A stretch of DNA of 64,000 nt from assembly GCF_019049675.1 (NCBI RefSeq), contig NZ_JAFMOW010000064.1, positions 186,001-250,000 on the forward strand, in the 5' to 3' direction. Source of the DNA: Rahnella bonaserana. Lineage in GTDB: Bacteria > Pseudomonadota > Gammaproteobacteria > Enterobacterales > Enterobacteriaceae. The position numbers and the translations under genes are program-made. Shown here piece after piece: positions 47,388 to 56,521 of this stretch. Positions within the stretch are counted from its first letter, which is position 1. The number at the start of each line of letters is the position of its first letter. The notes under the pieces were generated by a model, which ran no database searches, had not been told where the DNA came from, and saw only the letters and a program-made list of their open reading frames with translations.

Positions 47388-48494
47388 TTACTGCTGCTCA
47401 GCACTGGCCGATAACGCAAAGGTTCCCACCGGCACAACGGGCAGATATTTCTCATAATAATCGTGATAGTTTTTTACAGGATCAATATCCTTAAATAACT
47501 CCGGATAAAGAGATTTAGCGATAAACTGTACCATGGTGAAATCCACCAGCGTACGCGATGCGCCCTGATAAACGCCGAAGAGTTTGTCATTCTTAATGGC
47601 CGGTAATGAATTCCAGCCGCTACGTTGCGCGAATCCGTTAAGTTTTGTTCTCGCCGTGGCTTCATTGACGCCGATACCCATTTCTAATGCAGTATCGACC
47701 TTATTATTTTCCCTGCCGGAAATAAAAATGACATCCGGTTTAGCGACCAGTAACTGCTCAGGATTAATTTCGCCCCACTGTTTAACAAAAGGCGCCGCGA
47801 TATTTTCACCGCCCGCAAGACGCAGCATCACGCCCCACATATTTTCGCCATAGGTAAACGAATACTCTGCCGGACCTTTATTACCAAACTCAATGTAGAC
47901 TTTTGGCTTCGGCAGATTTGCCTGTCTGATCCGGTCTTCAATCAGCGTAATATTATTTTTATACAGCTGGGCAAGCTCGTGGGCTCGCTCAGTCTGACCG
48001 GTTAATATCCCGATGATTTCCGTGGATTTCACATGATTTTCCACCGTCTGATCATTGTAATCGATCACAACAACCGGAATATTCAGGCTCTGAAGTTGGG
48101 TGACTTCATACTTCAGGGCGGCGTACTGCCAGCTGGCTAAAATGACCACATCGGGTTTCAGGCTGATCACTTTTTCCAGTGACACGTTATGCAGGTCGAT
48201 TTCGCCTATATCAGGGATGTCGGCGATGGAAGGACGGTGCTTAATATACATATCCCAGTTCGCCGGAACTTTGCCATGCCAGGCTTCGCGGGAGATACCG
48301 GCAATATGATCAAACGCCTGTTCACCGCCAACGGCCATATAATCTTCAAAATAGAAACCTAATACCGCTCTTTTTACCGGGGTATTTAAGGTTATTTTAT
48401 TTCCCAGTACATCGGTCAGTGTTGTGGTTGCAGCACTGACCTGTCCGGTAATCACCGCTGACAGCATGAAAAGCAAAGTAGGAAGAAACTTCAT
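47388..48494 (-). CDS. ABC transporter substrate-binding protein, iron/cobalamin type
   Basis: A 368-aa periplasmic binding protein of the class III (FecB/BtuF/FhuD) type. Signal peptide residues 1-21 (cleavage after QVSA). The two lobes are joined by one long helix; typical segments are LNTPVKRAVLGFYFEDYMAVGG near the N-terminus, LKPDVVILASWQYAALK (about 113-129) and PEQLLVAKPDVIFISGREN near 245. Such proteins bind ferric siderophores, heme or cobalamin. No permease or ATPase gene adjoins it, so it either feeds a transporter encoded elsewhere or is a remnant. No clear Fur box was seen upstream. Confidence 0.82.
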   Translation of the reverse strand: MKFLPTLLFMLSAVITGQVSAATTTLTDVLGNKITLNTPVKRAVLGFYFEDYMAVGGEQAFDHIAGISREAWHGKVPANWDMYIKHRPSIADIPDIGEIDLHNVSLEKVISLKPDVVILASWQYAALKYEVTQLQSLNIPVVVIDYNDQTVENHVKSTEIIGILTGQTERAHELAQLYKNNITLIEDRIRQANLPKPKVYIEFGNKGPAEYSFTYGENMWGVMLRLAGGENIAAPFVKQWGEINPEQLLVAKPDVIFISGRENNKVDTALEMGIGVNEATARTKLNGFAQRSGWNSLPAIKNDKLFGVYQGASRTLVDFTMVQFIAKSLYPELFKDIDPVKNYHDYYEKYLPVVPVGTFALSASAEQQ

Positions 48495-48802
48495 TTAATT
48501 CCCTTAGGTATTGTGTGATTATTCTCTGAGGCTTAACGCCATTTTTATAGAAAACCCTATATAAAACGCTTTATTTCACTTATGTCACTGCAAACCGTTA
48601 ATTCCGCTATGTCATTATCGCGGCAGGATATTATACATTTGATCGGCGGCTTCAGTACAGTCTGAACCGGACGCGGCGGCTGGCTGCCGGGCACGACATA
48701 TCGTCTGATCTTAGTATTGGCGATGAACGTGAATATTCGCTTCAAAAACGCTTCTCTGATGCTGAGCTATAATTAAAATTTACCGACGAGAAGGATACTT
48801 AT
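48495..48802. other. Intergenic region with a possible gene remnant
   Basis: No complete gene. On the plus strand an open stretch without a start codon (48602-48772, about 56 codons) ends in a stop shortly before the next gene; its translation (for example YYTFDRRLQYSLNR and EYSLQKRFSDAEL) looks protein-like but matches nothing I know. The final 30 bases hold the AAGGA ribosome-binding site of the next gene. Confidence 0.35.
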
Positions 48803-48994
48803 ATGGCTCCAGTCGCGAGTATATCAGGTGGCGTAATATTTATTATCATTGGCATCGTGATGCTGTGGTTATTACTCAAGGCTTATAAAGCCAATCAGAA
48901 CAAGAAGTTCTTCACGCCGAGCAAATGCATGTTGCTCATCGGGACCGTCGTTTCTTTCATTATTTCCATCGTATTTTTCACCTCATCGTCCTGA
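48803..48994 (+). CDS. Small two-helix membrane protein
   Basis: A 63-aa protein with two hydrophobic helices (about 8-27, GGVIFIIIGIVMLWLLLKAY; and 43-60, MLLIGTVVSFIISIVFF) joined by a basic loop (KANQNKKFF). An AAGGA site stands seven bases before the ATG. Family not recognised. Predicted inner-membrane location with the loop in the cytoplasm. It precedes treZ by 154 bases and may be part of a stress-related block, but cotranscription is not shown. Confidence 0.6.
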   Translation: MAPVASISGGVIFIIIGIVMLWLLLKAYKANQNKKFFTPSKCMLLIGTVVSFIISIVFFTSSS

Positions 48995-49148
48995 TGCCAG
49001 CACCGGTTTCATCACACTTACCGTTAACGCCCCGGCCCTGACCGGGGCCTGATGTCCGGCAGCCCCCCATCCGCTTAATCCTCGACTATCATTATTATTC
49101 GTTGGCTAACTGACCTTTTGATTGCCCATTTTTAAGCGAGGTAACGCG

Positions 49149-50936
49149 ATGCATTTCAACGCATTCACCACCAGCTGGGGGGCTAATTTCATCGCCGCCG
49201 GCACGGTTCACTTTCGGGTCTGGGCACCGGGTCAGACAAAATTAACCCTGCGACTCTCGGGAAAGAACACAGAAATGTCCGCCGCTGAAAACGGCTGGTT
49301 CGAGCACGTGGCAACCGGTGTTTCTGCCGGTGAGGCTTACCAGTATATTCTGGCCGACGGCATGCCGGTGCCTGATCCGGCTTCCCGTGCCCAGCAGGCG
49401 GGTGTCAACGGCCCTTCGCTGGTCACGTCATCAGAAAGCTATCAGTGGCAGAACGCTGACTGGACAGGACGTCCGTGGGAAGAGTCGGTCATTTATGAGC
49501 TGCATGTCGGTACATTCACGCCGCAGGGCACATTCACAGCGGCGATGGAGAAACTGCCTTATTTAGCAGAAACCGGCATCACCATGATTGAAGTGTTGCC
49601 GCTGGCGCAGTTTGGCGGCAAACGCGGCTGGGGATATGACGGTGTTTTGCTGTACGCGCCGCATTCTGCTTACGGGACACCGGATGATTTCAAAGCCTTT
49701 GTCGATGCGGCGCACGGGCACGGCATCTCCGTGGTGCTCGATATTGTGCTCAACCATTTCGGTCCTGAGGGCAATTACCTGCCCTTGCTGGCACCGCAGT
49801 TTTTCGATTCTGAACGCCAGACCGCCTGGGGCGCGGGCATTGCTTACGATCAGGAGGGTGCCCGCCAGTACATCAGCGAAGCACCGCTTTACTGGCTGAA
49901 AGAGTATCACCTCGACGGGTTGCGTTTTGATGCGGTCGATCAGATGAAAGACGCCTCAGACCCGCATATTTTGCCCGAGATCGCCCGGCGCATTCGCGCA
50001 GAAATCACCGGCCGACAGGTGCATCTGACCACCGAAGACAGCCGTAATATTATCTTTTTGCATCCGCGCACGCCCGCAGGCGATGTTCCGCTGTTTACCG
50101 CTGAATGGAATGACGACTTGCATAACGCGGTTCACGTGCTCAGTACGGGTGAAACGCACGCCTATTATCAGGATTTCGCCAACGATCCTGCCGGGCTGGC
50201 TGCCCGTGCATTCGCGGAAGGGTTCGCATATCAGGGCGAAATTTCCCCGCAAAGCGGCAAACCGCGCGGTGAAAAGAGCAGCGGTCAGCCGCCGGTCGCT
50301 TTTGTCGATTTTATCCAAAACCACGATCAGATCGGCAACCGCGCGCAGGGCGATCGCCTCACCACGCTGGCCGGAGTGCGCAAAACGCGTATTCTGCTGG
50401 CCGCATTACTGCTTTCCCCTCATATCCCGCTGTTGTTTATGGGCGAGGAGTATGGCGAAACCCATCCGTTCCTGTTTTTCACCGATTTTGAAGGCGAGCT
50501 GGCGCAGGCCGTTCGCGAAGGACGCGCCAGAGAATTCGAAGGCCACAGTGGCTATGGCAGTGAAAGCGTGCCCGACCCTAATGCCCTCACAACGTTTGAA
50601 AGCTCTAAACTTGACTGGCATAAACCCGTCAGCCCGCAAGGCGTGGAAAGTTTGGCGCTGACCCGCACATTGCTCTCTCTGCGTCATGAATATGTAGTGC
50701 CGTTACTCACTCCGGCTCAGGGCAATGTGGGCAAGATAGTGCAGGCCTCCGGCGGCGTTCTCGCCGTCACCTGGACATTCCCCAAAGGCATCCTTTCCCT
50801 TGCCCTCAATCTCGGGGAAACCAAACAACCGCTGCCCGACCAGCCGGGTGAAACACTTTTTGCCTGGCCCGAAGCGACAGAAGCGTCAGAACCCGGCTCC
50901 GTCATCGTCCGTCTTTTCAGGGGAGAATCAACGTGA
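49149..50936 (+). CDS. treZ: Malto-oligosyltrehalose trehalohydrolase TreZ
   Basis: A 595-aa GH13 enzyme that releases trehalose from maltooligosyl-trehalose. An N-terminal CBM48/E-set domain (VHFRVWAPGQTKLTLRL, about 19-35) precedes the (beta/alpha)8 barrel. Family motifs: YELHVGTFTPQGTF (about 116-129), the DIVLNHFGPEGNYL segment, nucleophile Asp in DGLRFDAVD (about 254-262), acid Glu in LTTEDSRN, and the IQNHDQIGNRA stabiliser. The ATG at 49149 follows GAGG; the frame from 49122 is only a non-ATG extension. Its stop overlaps the treY start by 4 bases. Together they make trehalose from glycogen or maltodextrins independently of OtsAB. Confidence 0.94.
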   Translation: MHFNAFTTSWGANFIAAGTVHFRVWAPGQTKLTLRLSGKNTEMSAAENGWFEHVATGVSAGEAYQYILADGMPVPDPASRAQQAGVNGPSLVTSSESYQWQNADWTGRPWEESVIYELHVGTFTPQGTFTAAMEKLPYLAETGITMIEVLPLAQFGGKRGWGYDGVLLYAPHSAYGTPDDFKAFVDAAHGHGISVVLDIVLNHFGPEGNYLPLLAPQFFDSERQTAWGAGIAYDQEGARQYISEAPLYWLKEYHLDGLRFDAVDQMKDASDPHILPEIARRIRAEITGRQVHLTTEDSRNIIFLHPRTPAGDVPLFTAEWNDDLHNAVHVLSTGETHAYYQDFANDPAGLAARAFAEGFAYQGEISPQSGKPRGEKSSGQPPVAFVDFIQNHDQIGNRAQGDRLTTLAGVRKTRILLAALLLSPHIPLLFMGEEYGETHPFLFFTDFEGELAQAVREGRAREFEGHSGYGSESVPDPNALTTFESSKLDWHKPVSPQGVESLALTRTLLSLRHEYVVPLLTPAQGNVGKIVQASGGVLAVTWTFPKGILSLALNLGETKQPLPDQPGETLFAWPEATEASEPGSVIVRLFRGEST

Positions 50937-53458
50937 ACATACCCGCTGCGACCTACCGTATTCAGTTCCGCGATGGCGTGGATTTTGATAAAGCAGTGGC
51001 ACTTGTGCCTTATTTAAAGCGGCTTGGGATCAGCCACTTATATGCATCGCCGGTTTTTACCGCGACCTCAGATTCCACGCACGGCTACGACATTACCGAC
51101 GCCAACGAAATCGATCCGGTATTAGGGGGACGTGCAGGATTTGATCGCCTGTCAGAGGCGCTGAAAGCCGCAGGTCTGGGACTGATCCTGGATATCGTGC
51201 CAAATCATATGGCCGCGTCGCTGGAAAACTCGTGGTGGCGAGACGTCATTGAACACGGCGGGAAAAGTCGTTATGCGCGGCATTTTGATATCGACTGGTC
51301 GCGGCGGCTCACCCTGCCTTTTCTCGGCGATACTTTTGAAGAGGTGCTGGAAAAAGGTGAAATTACCCTGAAAGCGGATCCCCGGACCGGTCAGCCTGCT
51401 TTTGCTTATTTCGACGCGTACTATCCTCTTGCGCCAGACACTTACGGTGCCAGCGAAACCACGCCGGATAACGCCGCGCTGGCGGAGTTACATCAGCGCC
51501 AGCCCTACCGGCTGATGTCATGGCGCGATGCGCCCCGTGAACTTTCCTACCGGCGATTTTTTGAAATCACCGGTCTGGCGGGCGTGCGGGTGGAAGATGA
51601 CGCGGTATTCGACGATACGCACCGCTTAATCCTCGAACTGGTGCATTCCGGCGCGGTGGACGGGTTACGGGTGGATCATGTGGACGGTCTGGCCGATCCA
51701 AAAGCTTATCTTGAACGTCTGCGGGAAAAGGCCGGTGCGGATTGCTACATCACGGTGGAGAAAATCCTCGGTAAAGGCGAACGTCTGCCCGCTGACTGGC
51801 CGGTTTCCGGCACCACCGGTTATGAATTTATCGCCGCACTTTCCGACGTGCTGGTCGAGGATGAAAATATCGCGGTGCTGCGCAATCTGTATGAGAACGT
51901 GGTCGGCAAACCGGTGGATATGCGCGACGAATTACGCGCCGCCAAACTGATGATGGTCGAGAAAAATTTCGAAGGGGAATTCAACACACTCTGCCAGCTG
52001 GCGCTGAATATTGCAGAAGAGGAAAACCACACCTGGGATGCCAATACCTTGCGGGCAGCGCTGCGTGAATTACTGATCGCCTTCCCGGTTTATCGCACCT
52101 ATGGCACATCGCGGGGACTGCCCGCCGGTGACGCTGAACTGCTGCATAAGATTATCGGGAAGATACAGACCTCATCCCTTGCCGTTCCTGGGGATATCCT
52201 CGAATTTCTGGCGCGTATTCTCTCTGCGCAAACACCGGAGTCGGTATCCGGTCAGGCTGATCTGTTCCGTACCCGCTTCCAGCAACTGACGGGGCCGCTG
52301 ATGGCGAAATCCGTGGAAGACACGCTGTTCTTTCGCCAGCATATGGATCTGGCCCTGAATGAAGTCGGTGCAGAGCCTCTGCTGCGCAGGTTCTCTCTCG
52401 ACCGGTTCCATCAGGAGATGGCCCGCCGTCTTGAGGAACAACCGGCAGCACTTTCCACCACGTCAACTCATGATACCAAGCGCGGTGAAGATGCCCGTGC
52501 CAGACTGTTTACCCTGACCGAAGCACCCGAGCTCTGGGCCGAAAACGTTACCCGCTGGCATCAGATGAATCAGTCGAAAGTCATCACTTTACCCGACGGC
52601 CCCGCACCGAAACTGACCGGCGCATGGATGCTTTATCAGGCGCTGGCCGGTGCATGGCCGGCAACACTGCGTCCGGCCGATGAGGACGGTTTACGTGAAC
52701 TCAATGAAAGATTTCAGCTTTTCGTTGAAAAAGCGCTGCGCGAAGCCAAGCTGCGTACCAACTGGGGCGACAGCAACGACGATTATGAAAACGCGGTGCT
52801 CGGCTATGCCCGCCATCTGCTTTCGCCGGATAACAGTCTTTTTCTGAATGATTTTTACGCCACAATCCGTCCCTTTATCCGCGCCGGTCTGGTGAACAGT
52901 CTGACCCAAACGGTGATCAAAATGATCGCTCCTGGGGTGCCGGATATTTATCAGGGCAGCGAAGTGCTCAATTTCAGTCTGGTGGATCCGGATAACCGGC
53001 GTCTGCCTGATTTCGATGAGCTGGAACAGCTGCTGGTGAACAATGAAAAACCGGCGTGGGACGATGAAACCGCATGGACAAGCGGGCAGCTGAAACAACA
53101 TGTTGTTACCGTTCTCGCCCGTTATCGTCAGCAAGAACCCGCGCTGTTTCTGCAGGGAGATTACTTCCCGCTGGAAACAACGGGCGATCACGCCGATAAG
53201 GTCATCGCCTTTGCACGGCAGGCAAACGGCGATGCGGTAATTGTCGCAGCGCCCCGTCTGGTATTTGATGAACAAAAAGTCGGCTTTACTCAACCCGAAG
53301 GGAGATTTGCTGCACAGGTCCTGCTGCCCGCCCCCCTCGCTCACCACACTTACCGTGACCTGCTCAGCGGCAGAGAAATCAACGTGACCGGCCGGTTGGA
53401 TCTCAGTACCTGGCCGCCTGATCAGCCGGTGGTGCTATGTTCTGTTTCAGCTAACTGA
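50933..53458 (+). CDS. treY: Malto-oligosyltrehalose synthase TreY
   Basis: An 841-aa GH13 enzyme that converts the reducing-end alpha-1,4 bond of maltodextrins to alpha,alpha-1,1. Family motifs: ATYRIQFRDGVDFD at the N-terminus, HLYASPVFTATSDSTHGYD (about 36-54), DIVPNHMA, nucleophile Asp in DGLRVDHVDGL (near 245), acid Glu in ITVEKILG, and STHDTKRGEDARAR (near 517). Translationally coupled to treZ. A debranching enzyme (treX/glgX) is often beside these genes but is not in this window. Followed by a terminator. Confidence 0.94.
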   Translation: MNIPAATYRIQFRDGVDFDKAVALVPYLKRLGISHLYASPVFTATSDSTHGYDITDANEIDPVLGGRAGFDRLSEALKAAGLGLILDIVPNHMAASLENSWWRDVIEHGGKSRYARHFDIDWSRRLTLPFLGDTFEEVLEKGEITLKADPRTGQPAFAYFDAYYPLAPDTYGASETTPDNAALAELHQRQPYRLMSWRDAPRELSYRRFFEITGLAGVRVEDDAVFDDTHRLILELVHSGAVDGLRVDHVDGLADPKAYLERLREKAGADCYITVEKILGKGERLPADWPVSGTTGYEFIAALSDVLVEDENIAVLRNLYENVVGKPVDMRDELRAAKLMMVEKNFEGEFNTLCQLALNIAEEENHTWDANTLRAALRELLIAFPVYRTYGTSRGLPAGDAELLHKIIGKIQTSSLAVPGDILEFLARILSAQTPESVSGQADLFRTRFQQLTGPLMAKSVEDTLFFRQHMDLALNEVGAEPLLRRFSLDRFHQEMARRLEEQPAALSTTSTHDTKRGEDARARLFTLTEAPELWAENVTRWHQMNQSKVITLPDGPAPKLTGAWMLYQALAGAWPATLRPADEDGLRELNERFQLFVEKALREAKLRTNWGDSNDDYENAVLGYARHLLSPDNSLFLNDFYATIRPFIRAGLVNSLTQTVIKMIAPGVPDIYQGSEVLNFSLVDPDNRRLPDFDELEQLLVNNEKPAWDDETAWTSGQLKQHVVTVLARYRQQEPALFLQGDYFPLETTGDHADKVIAFARQANGDAVIVAAPRLVFDEQKVGFTQPEGRFAAQVLLPAPLAHHTYRDLLSGREINVTGRLDLSTWPPDQPVVLCSVSAN

Positions 53459-53481
53459 CGGCGCATGAAAAGAAAGAACGA

Positions 53482-53524
53482 GGTGTTGCAATGTTTTTTA
53501 TATTGATTGCAGCACCTTATTTAA
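53482..53524 (+). terminator. Terminator after treY
   Basis: Stem GGTGTTGCAAT/ATTGCAGCACC (one G-T pair) with a T-rich 13-base loop, followed by TTATTT. The rest of the 356-base gap to 53815 is AT-rich and ends with a TATAAT-type promoter region for the next gene. Confidence 0.78.
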
Positions 53525-53814
53525 TTTCCATTTCCGCATCTTAATTAATTGCCTTAGCACATGCCTTAAAATAAATAAAATCCACTATAAAATCAGGCTC
53601 TGACAGCGGATCTCGCATCGGGAAGCCCCGGTTCAGTACATCATCCCTGTGCGTTATCACCTTAAAAATAGCGCATTGAAATAACATCATTTCTTTGAAT
53701 TTTTGCTGTTATGAAGAATGTTATTTTCAGCTTGGGAATATTCTTAATTCGCAGTCATTTATTATAATACCGCTAAGCTAAGGGGGTATTCCAAATAACC
53801 CACAGGAAAATAAA

Positions 53815-54312
53815 ATGTCTATTACCACTCTGAAAGAACTCTTTATTCATGATTTATCTGACGTTTACAGCGCTGAGCGTCAAATTACTAAAGCGCTGCC
53901 TAAAATGGCACGCGCTGCGACAGATCCCAAACTGGTCGAGGCGTTTAAATCTCACCTGGAAGAAACACAGGGTCAGATTGAAAGACTGGATCAGGTCGTC
54001 GAGTCCTCTGACGAACTGCGCATTAAACGCATGAAATGTCATGCGATGGAAGGGCTGGTAGAGGAAGCACAAGAGCTTATTGATTCTGTAGAAAAAGGTG
54101 AAGTTCTGGATGCCGGTCTTATCGGTGCGGCACAAAAAGTGGAGCATTATGAAATTGCTACCTATGGCACCTTAGCCGCGCTGGCGAAAAAACTGGGTTA
54201 TACCAAAGCGGCTAAGTTGCTGGAAGCCACCTTGCAGGAAGAAAAAAATGCCGATATAAAATTAACGTCAATTGCTGAATCGGAATCGGCTTCCGCCAGC
54301 AAAACCCGTTAG
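53815..54312 (+). CDS. YciE/YciF family ferritin-like protein (DUF892)
   Basis: A 165-aa ferritin-like four-helix protein of the YciE/YciF family. Residues TLKELFIHDLSDVYSAERQITKALPKMA (split: 5-18 and 19-32) form the first helix with the conserved Asp and Glu ligand-type residues; KVEHYEIATYGTL (about 104-116) is the matching helix with the HYE motif. In E. coli the yciGFE genes are controlled by RpoS and linked to osmotic or stress responses. Just upstream are TATAAT and, overlapping, GCTAAGCTAA, a partial sigma-S extended -10. Ends at a GC-rich hairpin. Confidence 0.88.
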   Translation: MSITTLKELFIHDLSDVYSAERQITKALPKMARAATDPKLVEAFKSHLEETQGQIERLDQVVESSDELRIKRMKCHAMEGLVEEAQELIDSVEKGEVLDAGLIGAAQKVEHYEIATYGTLAALAKKLGYTKAAKLLEATLQEEKNADIKLTSIAESESASASKTR

Positions 54313-54320
54313 GGCATGAT

Positions 54321-54345
54321 GAGGCCCGCCTTACAGGCGGGCTCT
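54321..54345 (+). terminator. Hairpin after the YciF-like gene
   Basis: Stem GCCCGCCT/AGGCGGGC with a short loop, 9 bases after the stop; only a weak T tract. Beyond it lie about 270 AT-rich bases with no gene, ending in the promoter of the next gene. Confidence 0.7.
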
Positions 54346-54621
54346 GTCAACATGGAATAACCTTTCCCATCGGGCAGAATATAATGAAAACAAAATAAAC
54401 ACCTTATAGAAACTGAAACTTCAATATCTAAGTGGAATGGAAATATCACAATTTTCATTCATTAATCACACAAGTTACAAATACCTTAATCCGCTTACGC
54501 AATCGACATAACTCTTAAAATTCCCCTTCAGAAAAAATAAGAAAAATCTCAACCATTAACATATCCTTACAGCATATCTGATTTTTTATTCTGTATTAAC
54601 GCCATAATCTAAAAATATCGA

Positions 54622-54631
54622 CTACGCTTAA
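54622..54631 (+). promoter_or_regulatory. Sigma-S-type -10 element of the ElaB/YqjD-like gene
   Basis: CTACGCTTAA fits the RpoS extended -10 consensus CTAYRCTTAA at every position. It would place the transcript start near 54638, about 20 bases before the start codon, leaving just room for the AAAGGAG ribosome-binding site. Confidence 0.7.
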
Positions 54632-54658
54632 TAACGGTTAACTAAAGGAGATAGAGAT

Positions 54659-54931
54659 ATGTCATCACATGATATCGATGCAGACGCAAACCATCTGGCA
54701 GATAAACTCGAAGACAAAGGCAACCAGCTTGCCGGTGAAGCACAAAAACAATTTGGCGATTTTGTTGATTCTCCTAAGCACCAGATTAAAGGCGCAGCGC
54801 GGAAATACTCGGCTCAGGCCGGTGAAGTCGTCTCTGACGTCGCGGAGAAAATCAAAGAAAATCCTCTGTCCGGTTTGATCGCGGCAGGTGCAATTGGTGT
54901 TGTGCTGGGTTTACTGCTTGGCCGGAAGTAA
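54659..54931 (+). CDS. ElaB/YqjD/YgaM-like (DUF883) membrane-anchored protein
   Basis: A 90-aa protein: a charged, helical N-terminal part (residues 1-65) and a C-terminal membrane anchor with glycine repeats (SGLIAAGAIGVVLGLLLGRK, 71-90). This is the layout of the ElaB/YqjD/YgaM family, tail-anchored inner-membrane proteins that bind stationary-phase ribosomes (YqjD, ElaB). The sigma-S-type promoter agrees with stationary-phase expression. A strong RBS (AAAGGAG) precedes the ATG by eight bases. Monocistronic, ended by a good terminator. Confidence 0.85.
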   Translation: MSSHDIDADANHLADKLEDKGNQLAGEAQKQFGDFVDSPKHQIKGAARKYSAQAGEVVSDVAEKIKENPLSGLIAAGAIGVVLGLLLGRK

Positions 54932-54980
54932 CAACATCTGGCAGATCATAAGAAAGTGAGTAAGCTGGCATAGTCCGCAT

Positions 54981-55004
54981 AAAAAAGGCCTCCGGGCCTT
55001 TTTT
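54981..55004. terminator. Rho-independent terminator after the ElaB/YqjD-like gene
   Basis: AAAAAAGGCC-TCCG-GGCCTTTTTT: perfect stem with T tracts in both directions, so it can also stop transcription coming from the GH91 gene. A second possible stem for the latter, GCGGG/CCCGC, is at 55073-55089. Confidence 0.9.
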
Positions 55005-55101
55005 ATTGCCTGAAAAACCCGCAGATACTTTCGACGCCCCTTTGTCTGTCGGCTGCCAGCATGGAAAACTGAGCGGGCTCATCACCCGCCCCCAAAACGC
55101 A

Positions 55102-56463
55102 TTAACGTGTCAGACCCGGCACAGGAGTCGCTCTGAATGCGTTTACGTCCTTATCCATCACAACCTGTGAGTCGGCACCCGAATCAAGAATTGTATTTTG
55201 ATGTGATTCTGCTTCTATGAGGACGCTGGTTACACAAAGCGGTTCCAGTCCGGAGACAGCCAGTAACGCCCCCACTTGTGTTGAGAAACAAGTGCCTGCT
55301 GTCGCGGCAGATGATTGCGCTGTTTCAGTTGTGGCAACAATGTGATTGTCAGAAATAAAGTTCCCCGCTCCCGCGACAATATGCATGATGACCGGCGTTG
55401 CACCTGCTGGTGTAATGTATTGTGTGTCAATGGATTCAGAAATATGATTGCCAATAATGGAGTTATTATCGCCATTGATATAGAGCAGGCCATACAGATC
55501 ATCTAACCCATTGTTGTAAGCCTGCATCGGTGCCCAGGGTTCACGTTCACGGAAGAAATGGTTCGCAGAGACGAGATTTTCTGCACTGCCCTCCTCCAGC
55601 ACCATCATTCCCGGATAAAAGGAATGGAATCTGTTAGCAGACACAGAGGAACGCACTACGCCCGAGAAATGCACACTGCTTTTGCCGCGCGGGAAAATAT
55701 TGTTTGCCGTAATTAATAACCCGCCGAAATTTTGAGCATAAATCGAATACCCGCGATAACCGGCACCGATCAAGTTATCGGTTATTTTCGATGCCTGCCC
55801 GGACTCACGTAATTCAATGCAGTTACCACATTCAGCGATAAAATTGTCATGTATGGACAGTGCATCGGCGTTATAGACCGTCACGCCATGCTCCAGATAG
55901 ACGAACCCCATGCCCGAGACGCGAAACGAGTCCTGAGCGCTGGCAATATAAATACCGGTTTTGCCATTGAGATAGCTATTTTCCGGATCGTCACTTCCTG
56001 AACCCTCATCGACAAAGTGCAATCCATCAATACAAAAGTCACTGAACTCTACTGAACTTATGCGCGGATCACCGCTGCGTGCGACATAAAATGCAGCGCC
56101 AGTATATTCCTCAGCATCAGCCGGAGGAGTTATGTTGACGAGGACCCGGCTGCCGCCCGGCCACAGTTCGTGCCAGTTTGGCCATTCACTTTGCGGCGTA
56201 TTATATCGAATACTCGAAGAGGTAAAACCATGTCCTGAACCCATAATTTTCAGATAGCTGATATCAATGACTACCTGACTGAGAAGAGAATAATCTCCCG
56301 GCGGAATATAGATCACAGCACCGGGTTTTCCTCCTTGATTATTATCCGTCGCGGTTTGCCGGCTTTTAATATCAGCAATAATACTGTTGATAACCTCACC
56401 GATGTCCTGATAAGGATTACCGACATTCCACTCAGTGACATCGTAGTAGTTGTTGCTCGCCAT
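55102..56463 (-). CDS. GH91 enzyme: inulin fructotransferase or difructose-anhydride hydrolase
   Basis: A 453-aa right-handed beta-helix protein. It matches, as I recall it, Arthrobacter and Bacillus inulin fructotransferases (GH91) across the full length: YDVTEWN, DIGEVINSIIADIKSRQT (about 20-37), IYIPPGDYSL (51-60), NGKTGIYIAS (166-175), GMGFVYLEH (184-192), NFIAECGNCIEL (207-218), FPRGKS (257-262), FYPGM (282-286) and NGLDDLYG (318-325). The catalytic pair proposed for the Bacillus enzyme, Asp233 and Glu244, is kept with the same spacing as Asp206 and Glu217. There is no signal peptide, whereas enzymes acting on polymeric inulin are secreted. A cytoplasmic location next to a sugar symporter favours hydrolysis of imported difructose dianhydride (DFA) to inulobiose. 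DFA-I versus DFA-III cannot be decided. Confidence 0.83.
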   Translation of the reverse strand: MASNNYYDVTEWNVGNPYQDIGEVINSIIADIKSRQTATDNNQGGKPGAVIYIPPGDYSLLSQVVIDISYLKIMGSGHGFTSSSIRYNTPQSEWPNWHELWPGGSRVLVNITPPADAEEYTGAAFYVARSGDPRISSVEFSDFCIDGLHFVDEGSGSDDPENSYLNGKTGIYIASAQDSFRVSGMGFVYLEHGVTVYNADALSIHDNFIAECGNCIELRESGQASKITDNLIGAGYRGYSIYAQNFGGLLITANNIFPRGKSSVHFSGVVRSSVSANRFHSFYPGMMVLEEGSAENLVSANHFFREREPWAPMQAYNNGLDDLYGLLYINGDNNSIIGNHISESIDTQYITPAGATPVIMHIVAGAGNFISDNHIVATTETAQSSAATAGTCFSTQVGALLAVSGLEPLCVTSVLIEAESHQNTILDSGADSQVVMDKDVNAFRATPVPGLTR

Positions 56464-56521
56464 TTATTAAATCCTTCTATAAAATTAACACGAATGAAAA
56501 TAAAGCTGACTGTTTATTTTT

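Noticed and set aside
48557-48745. 62-codon minus-strand frame upstream of the binding-protein gene
   Set aside because: No ribosome-binding site or domain; the opposite strand looks at least as protein-like.
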